A DNA stretch of 64,000 nucleotides, taken from the NCBI RefSeq assembly GCF_000013405.1, contig NC_007759.1:2543001-2607000 (forward strand), given 5' to 3'. Below the pieces are notes generated by a model. It ran no database searches. It was not told the DNA's origin and saw nothing but the letters and a program-made list of their open reading frames with translations. Source of the stretch: Syntrophus aciditrophicus SB. Its GTDB lineage: Bacteria > Desulfobacterota > Syntrophia > Syntrophales > Syntrophaceae. Shown in pieces: positions 59,342-64,000 of this stretch (position 1 is the stretch's first letter; each line of letters begins with the position of its first letter). The position numbers and the translations under genes were made by a program.

Positions 59342-59658
59342 TATTTATTTTCTTTGATCCTGTATACCGGCGGATGTGCCTCCGTATCGGCTCGATGTGC
59401 AGCCAGATCAGCGGCCACCGCATCAATTTTCTTCGAAAGACGCGCTTCAACGCCGTCGATCTTCTGATTCAATTCATCTCGTACGCTGTCGACCTTTTTA
59501 TTCAGAGCCTCCACTTTGAAATCGACGAAGGTAATTTTTTCGCAGAGCTCCTGACGGACGTCCCTGATCTCTTTACGCAGGACTTCATGCCCCTCCAGCA
59601 CCAGGTCAAACTTTCCCTCGATGCTTTCAAGGATGACTTCCAGATGATCTTTTTCCAT
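59341..59658 (-). CDS. Small coiled-coil protein
   Basis: This 105-residue protein is a near-continuous heptad coil (MEKDHLEVILESIEGKFDLVLEGHEVLRKEIRDVRQELCEKITFVDFKVEALNKKVDSVRDELNQKIDGVEARLSKKIDAVAADLAAH). It resembles other small coiled-coil proteins of deltaproteobacteria but has no named family. ATG 59658 with GGGAG upstream is chosen; the frame can be extended to 59775 without support. It lies between the toxin-antitoxin pair and the YjbH-type gene, and has no membrane segment. Confidence 0.7.
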   Translation of the reverse strand: MEKDHLEVILESIEGKFDLVLEGHEVLRKEIRDVRQELCEKITFVDFKVEALNKKVDSVRDELNQKIDGVEARLSKKIDAVAADLAAHRADTEAHPPVYRIKENK

Positions 59659-59809
59659 ACTCAATGTCTCCCTTAGACTGTGAACCCGGCGGGCCGCCTT
59701 ATGGGGCGAACGGGGTGATAAAATATCCGAGGATGGTCGCTGGTTTTTGTTATCATGGCGATCCCAGAATGGCAACGTTTAAACCCTGATCGCTGGACAT
59801 AAATAAATA

Positions 59810-59822
59810 GGGCGCTGTCCCT
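59810..59822. repeat. Dispersed GGGCGCTGTCCCT element
   Basis: A perfect copy lies between two minus-strand genes, just next to the stop codon of the YjbH-type gene. Confidence 0.7.
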
Positions 59823-59829
59823 GATTTCT

Positions 59830-61902
59830 CTAATTTCTCCAGTCCTTGTCGAGGTAAATGCCGGTGTTTCTCCCGATGAAGTCGAAGAGGGAGGTGTGGT
59901 GGTCGATGTCCTGGGCGACGTCCCGGGTCCAGGGGGACAGGCTGTATTTGTAGACCGTCCGGGAATCGCTGCCTTTGAACAGCCGCAGGGGGATCGTGAC
60001 CGCGATGCCCTTGTCGTGATACCCCCTGTTGTGGCTGTCCGAAAATCCATCCGTGTCCGTCCAGCTGTACCAGGCGGACAGCTCCAGCCCGTTGAAGAAC
60101 CGGGACAGGGTAATCCGCGTCCCTCTGTCGCCCGCCAGGAAACGGCCGTACTTGATGTCGATGGCGGACTCCAGCCTGGGGATGTTGAGCCGCGCGTTCA
60201 CAAAGGCCGTCGTGTACGTGTCCTTCCAGTCGTCTTCCTTGAATTTCAGGGGATCGTCCTCATCCCGCTTCTTCACGACGCTGCCGCTGAGCCCCAGCAT
60301 CAGCCGCCCCCCGAGGAAGGGCCGGGCGATCTCGCCGTCGATGCCGCCGTACTGCACCTCCAGCATGCCCGCCGACAGGCGGCCGTAAATCTCGCCGTCG
60401 AATTTCCGGATCTGCTCCGCCATCAGCATGCTGAGGGACACATTCTTTTCCATGTAAGGGACGTTGTCCGTTCGGACCGGCTTCGATAACGGTTCGTTGG
60501 AAGAAGAAACCGTGTTCAGCGGAAACCCCTGCAATCCGGCGATGAAGGAGCCTCCCCGCCAGGGGGTCAGGCTCAGCCAGCCCGACACGCCGGCGCGGTA
60601 TTTGAAAAATCCCGAGGGGTCGTTCAGGAAGGTCTGGAATTCCGGCTTCAGACCGTAATCGAAATAACGGCGATAGTGCTTTTCGGCAGCCAGGGTCTCA
60701 TTGATATCCGTCTTCAGGCCGTCGGAGAGGGCATAAAGCTGATTGGCCGTCAGCTTTTCCTGATGGAAAAGGCACACATCCTCCCGCAGGGCCGTAAGCG
60801 CCACCAGCGGGATGCCCCTGTCCGTCAGAGTGAGGCGGAGAGTCGTAAACTCCGGCGGCACGATCTGCGCCAGGACCCGGAGCGCCACCTCGACCGCCGC
60901 CGGCGTGTAGAAATACCGGTCATTGGCCGCCTCCACCCGCAGCTCGTCGCCGCTCGCCTCGATGCCGATATCCCGGAATCCCGAGGCGTAAAGGGCGCGG
61001 ATCAGGCGCTCCGCCAGCGGATCGGAACGAAATTCCGGCTTTTCCCGCCAGGGATGATCGTAGATGGGAACCAGGGGCTTTCCCAGGTCGAAGCTCGTGG
61101 AAAGATTGACCCCGAGCTGCTCCCCCCGCTGCCAGCTGACGTCGATCTCCGCCCAATCCACGGGCTTCCAACGCAAACCAATATTCCATTTCGAGGGCAC
61201 CGGCTCCTGAAAGTATTTCGCCTGCGCCGAATCGCCTGTCTGCTTTTCGTACCGGATGGGACTGTATTCCAGGATGAAGGAGAATCTTTCGGACGGTGCA
61301 AATTCGATCCCCCCGAAAAACTGGGAATCTTCCAGCCAGGATCGCGGGTCACTGAGGATTTCCACCCGAAAGCCTTCGCCTTGGGCCGGCAGAGGATTTT
61401 TGCCATACCGCCCGTTTCCGAAACCCAGTGTAAAATCAAAAGGATAGATCTGCTTGCTCATCACCAGGTACTGGGAGGGGAATTTTCGGGTCCCGTGAGG
61501 GTCCATGATGCCCAGGGCTACTGCGGGGCGATATTTGCCCTCAGCCAGGAACTGATGCTTCAGATCGAATGATTTGTCCTTGTCGTTTCCGTAGCCCTCC
61601 CAGTCTGGAGATGAATTTGGATTGGCTGTAACCCCTAAAAATTCGGTCACTTTGCCGTCCAGCTCCAGCCCTTTCAGCGGGCTGACGGCGCCGTAATAAC
61701 GGCGATAGGGATCCACCTGGCTGAAGCCCACGCGAAATTTCCCTTCCGGCATCACCCGCGCTGTCGGGGTTTCCAGCAGGCCGGTCCCGCCCCAGTTCGC
61801 CGGTCCGTTGAAAGGCTCATCGCCCGCCTGCGCAGGAGCACTACACCAGAGAGCAAACCAGCACACGCACACCCACAGGAACGCATTAAGATATCGCAAC
61901 AC
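59830..61902 (-). CDS. YjbH-domain outer-membrane exopolysaccharide protein
   Basis: This 690-residue protein has a signal peptide (LNAFLWVCVCWFALWCSAPAQA). A beta-barrel-rich YjbH-type body follows, beginning NWGGTGLLETPTARVMPEGKFRVGFSQVDPYRRYYGAVSPLKGLELDGKVTEFLG. The end is rich in aromatic strands (GTRITLSRFFNGLELSAWYSWTDTDGFSDSHNRGYHDKGIAVTIPLRLF). YjbH proteins are outer-membrane lipoprotein partners in exopolysaccharide production. It stands among the export genes and is read in the same direction. Confidence 0.9.
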   Translation of the reverse strand: MLRYLNAFLWVCVCWFALWCSAPAQAGDEPFNGPANWGGTGLLETPTARVMPEGKFRVGFSQVDPYRRYYGAVSPLKGLELDGKVTEFLGVTANPNSSPDWEGYGNDKDKSFDLKHQFLAEGKYRPAVALGIMDPHGTRKFPSQYLVMSKQIYPFDFTLGFGNGRYGKNPLPAQGEGFRVEILSDPRSWLEDSQFFGGIEFAPSERFSFILEYSPIRYEKQTGDSAQAKYFQEPVPSKWNIGLRWKPVDWAEIDVSWQRGEQLGVNLSTSFDLGKPLVPIYDHPWREKPEFRSDPLAERLIRALYASGFRDIGIEASGDELRVEAANDRYFYTPAAVEVALRVLAQIVPPEFTTLRLTLTDRGIPLVALTALREDVCLFHQEKLTANQLYALSDGLKTDINETLAAEKHYRRYFDYGLKPEFQTFLNDPSGFFKYRAGVSGWLSLTPWRGGSFIAGLQGFPLNTVSSSNEPLSKPVRTDNVPYMEKNVSLSMLMAEQIRKFDGEIYGRLSAGMLEVQYGGIDGEIARPFLGGRLMLGLSGSVVKKRDEDDPLKFKEDDWKDTYTTAFVNARLNIPRLESAIDIKYGRFLAGDRGTRITLSRFFNGLELSAWYSWTDTDGFSDSHNRGYHDKGIAVTIPLRLFKGSDSRTVYKYSLSPWTRDVAQDIDHHTSLFDFIGRNTGIYLDKDWRN

Positions 61903-61957
61903 AATGAAATAACGTGGAATTCTTTTAACCAGGCAGGAATTGGAAAAGTGAAAAAAT

Positions 61958-61970
61958 GGGCACGGTCCCT
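61958..61970. repeat. Variant of the dispersed GGGC element
   Basis: GGGCACGGTCCCT, a two-base variant of the word at 49338, sits directly before the stop codon of the dehydratase gene. Confidence 0.5.
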
Positions 61971-61972
61971 GT

Positions 61973-63907
61973 TTATTTCACTCCTTCCGGAATTTTTTCG
62001 TAGTGCTTGACATAGGTTCGGAGAAGTTGCCGCACGCCGCCGTCGTCGTTGAGGCCGGGGGTGTCGACAGCGCGGCGGAACTCAGCGAGGATCTGCTCAA
62101 TCTCGGACAGGGAATATTTATCCCCGTTGCGGGCCACGAAGATCTTTTCGTGGCGGCTGGCGTCTGTGCCCTCTTCGGCCGTCAGGATTTCCTCGAAGAG
62201 CTTCTCTCCCGGACGGAGCCCCGTCACCTCGATATCCACATCCCGGTAAGGCTCCAAACCGTTGATCCGGATCAGCTCCTCCGCCAGGTCGCTGATCTTT
62301 ACCGGCTCTCCCATATCCAGCACCAGCACCTCGCCGCCGTTGCCGATCACGGCCGCCTGCAGAACCAGCGTCACCGCCTCGGGAATGGTCATGAAGTAGC
62401 GCTTCATCTCCCGATGGGTCACCGTCAGGGGTTGGCCGTGCTTCAACTGCTCCAGGAAAAGGGGGAGCACACTGCCCCGGCTCCCGAGGACATTGCCGAA
62501 GCGCACCGACACAAACCGCGCCGGCCCGTCACCCATGCCGTCGCAGGCCCGGCAGAGATACTCCGCCATCCGCTTCGTGGCCCCCATGACGCTCGTGGGC
62601 CGGACGGCCTTGTCCGTCGAGATCATGACGAACTTCTTCACCCCGTGCTCCACGGCAGCCCGCACCAGGTTCCATGTCCCGAAGATGTTCACCTTCACGG
62701 CCTCCTTGGGGTTGTATTCCATCATGGGCACATGCTTGTAAGCCGCCGCATGGAAAACGACCTCCGGCCTCAGCTCCGCGAAAACCTCCCTCAGCCGCAA
62801 GGCATCCCGCACATCCCCCGTCACAAAAGAAATCGCCTTCTGCAGGGAAGGGAAAAGCCTGTTCAGCGTCAGCCCCAGGTTGTGGAGCTCCGTTTCATCA
62901 ATGTCAAAGAGGATGATCTTTTCCGGATGGAAGGAACACACCTGCCGGACGATCTCCGAACCGATGGACCCGCCGGCTCCCGTCACCAGCACCGCCCGGC
63001 CTCGCAGAAACCGGCCGATCTCTCCGAAATCCACGGTCACGGCCTGCCGCCCGAGCAGATCCTCGATGCGGATATCCTCCAGGGCTTTCAGATTGATCTC
63101 CGGCTGATCGAAGGAATAAAACCGCGGAACGACCTTGATCGTCTTCACCCCAGCCTTACGGGCGGTTTCATACAGGTTCAGGAGTTTTTTGTGATTGACC
63201 GACGTAATGGCGATGATGACCGCCTCGACCGAATGCCGGGCAATCAACTCCGTCAACCGGTCCGTCCCCCCCAGAACCCGCACGCCGTGGATATAGCGCC
63301 CCTGCAGATCCGGGCTGTCGTCCAGAAAGCCGACCGGGCGGAAATCCGCAAAACGCTGGCGCATCATATCCCGCAGGATCATCTCCCCGCAGCTTCCCGC
63401 CCCCACGATGAGGGTGGTCTTACCTTCGGGAGTCCGCCCCTTCCGGCTGAGGATTTCCAGGTAAAGCCGCTTGGACACCCGCAATCCCACGATCAGAATG
63501 AGGGAGATCAGGCCGTCCACAAAGATGATCCGCTTGGGAAAGCCGTGAAGACTCAGCTCCACGGGAAGAACGCGGGGCAGGCTCAACACCACCAGCAGCA
63601 GTTCCGCCAGCACCAGCGCCGCAGCCAGATTGACGAGATCGCCGATCCCCACATAACGCCAGGTCATCCCGTAAACCCGCAGTACTAAAAAAGACGCCAG
63701 TTTGACGGCAACAAAAAAGGGGAGAACCTCCCCGATCAGAAACGTATAGTTGATCGTTGCGGCGAAATCGAAATGGAAGAGGAAGGCGAGATACAGGGAG
63801 AGGGTGAACAGGGAGACGTCGAAGAGCAGGAAAAAGAGGAATCGTTTCTGCGATGAACGGAGGGTCAGCAGATTTTTCGCCTTTTGCTCTAGCATGTATT
63901 GATCCAA
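61973..63907 (-). CDS. WbpM/PglF-type UDP-sugar 4,6-dehydratase
   Basis: This 644-residue membrane enzyme has about four N-terminal transmembrane helices (FLFFLLFDVSLFTLSLYLAFLF and following). A first Rossmann region follows (TTLIVGAGSCGEMILRDMM), then the catalytic SDR domain with the NAD loop AVLVTGAGGSIGSEIVRQV. FHAAAYKHVPMMEYNPKEAVKVNIFGTWNL and STDKAVRPTSVMGATKRMAEYLC carry the active site, with Met in place of the usual Tyr. It should make UDP-4-keto-6-deoxy sugars for surface polysaccharide. The last minus-strand gene of the window lies just upstream. Confidence 0.93.
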   Translation of the reverse strand: MDQYMLEQKAKNLLTLRSSQKRFLFFLLFDVSLFTLSLYLAFLFHFDFAATINYTFLIGEVLPFFVAVKLASFLVLRVYGMTWRYVGIGDLVNLAAALVLAELLLVVLSLPRVLPVELSLHGFPKRIIFVDGLISLILIVGLRVSKRLYLEILSRKGRTPEGKTTLIVGAGSCGEMILRDMMRQRFADFRPVGFLDDSPDLQGRYIHGVRVLGGTDRLTELIARHSVEAVIIAITSVNHKKLLNLYETARKAGVKTIKVVPRFYSFDQPEINLKALEDIRIEDLLGRQAVTVDFGEIGRFLRGRAVLVTGAGGSIGSEIVRQVCSFHPEKIILFDIDETELHNLGLTLNRLFPSLQKAISFVTGDVRDALRLREVFAELRPEVVFHAAAYKHVPMMEYNPKEAVKVNIFGTWNLVRAAVEHGVKKFVMISTDKAVRPTSVMGATKRMAEYLCRACDGMGDGPARFVSVRFGNVLGSRGSVLPLFLEQLKHGQPLTVTHREMKRYFMTIPEAVTLVLQAAVIGNGGEVLVLDMGEPVKISDLAEELIRINGLEPYRDVDIEVTGLRPGEKLFEEILTAEEGTDASRHEKIFVARNGDKYSLSEIEQILAEFRRAVDTPGLNDDGGVRQLLRTYVKHYEKIPEGVK

Positions 63908-63936
63908 TACGGGTTCATTGGAAATAGGGGTTGCCC

Positions 63937-64000
63937 TTAATTTGTCGCTTCCGTGACGACCTGCTCCGCGACGTCCGCCATCGCGGACATGTCCTCGGGA
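63937..64000 (-). CDS. 3' end of a minus-strand gene running off the window
   Basis: The minus strand shows an open frame of 21 codons ending in TAA at 63937, with the C-terminus PEDMSAMADVAEQVVTEATN. The frame is unbroken up to the window edge. It has the look of the final helix of an aminotransferase of the DegT type, which would fit next to a sugar dehydratase, but too little is visible to name it. Confidence 0.4.
   Translation of the reverse strand, partial: PEDMSAMADVAEQVVTEATN

Overview
The window looks like a chromosomal segment of a strictly anaerobic, probably syntrophic or sulfate-reducer-related deltaproteobacterium (Syntrophus/Smithella-like). This is inferred from gene content: phenylacetate-CoA ligase, NifX/ORP-type proteins with ferredoxin-MinD ATPases, tungstate uptake, a Hdr/glycolate-oxidase-type redox module and many sigma-54 elements. 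No rRNA, tRNA, CRISPR array, prophage or insertion sequence was recognised, and no marker in the window fixes the species.

Region 1 (1-4.3 kb) holds phenylacetate-CoA ligase, a DUF6125-like protein, the first PAS/sigma-54 activator and a small membrane protein. Region 2 (4.5-19.5 kb) is the most distinctive part: an enlarged relative of the anaerobe-specific orange protein (ORP) locus of Desulfovibrio. It contains four stand-alone NifX-type proteins, two MinD ATPases with 2x[4Fe-4S] ferredoxin inserts, an Mrp/NBP35 scaffold ATPase, a pyruvoyl arginine decarboxylase, a membrane-anchored IscU-DUF3343 fusion, a short NifU, a second PAS/sigma-54 activator, a receiver-only protein, a metallo-beta-lactamase-fold protein, a DUF364-like protein, TrmO, an FmdB zinc ribbon, a radical SAM protein, a FieF-type cation exporter fused to a NifX domain, and two DUF5320-type glycine-rich proteins. 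Inverted repeats TTGCA-N4-TGCAA lie 86-100 bp upstream of -24/-12 elements before two of the NifX transcription units. A decayed third copy (palindromes, degraded -24/-12 element, NifX gene remnant) lies at 27.8-28.0 kb.

Region 3 (19.7-36.5 kb) has gamma-carbonic anhydrase; an Fe-S/FAD oxidase/Fe-S redox operon; an aminotransferase, methyltransferase, ZIP transporter and frameshifted Mrp series; a WtpABC tungstate/molybdate importer; a second near-identical Mrp/NBP35; a half-size TauE-type protein; an M20 amidohydrolase; a flavodoxin-like protein; and a higBA locus whose toxin gene has decayed.

Region 4 (37-50 kb) is biosynthetic: leuB, a leucine-rich leader peptide plus terminator (attenuator), leuA, leuC, leuD, rtcA, a MetH-activation-domain protein, a ferritin-like protein, a MetH lacking its own activation domain, pyrE, truA and RNase D. 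Region 5 (50-64 kb) has an aminotransferase, a PilZ protein, two secreted proteins (one almost pure Ala/Thr/Gly), a Wzz-SLBB polysaccharide export pair, a DUF1778/GNAT toxin-antitoxin pair, a YjbH-type outer-membrane protein and a WbpM/PglF-type nucleotide-sugar dehydratase. This half is peppered with a short GGGCGCTGTCCC intergenic repeat.
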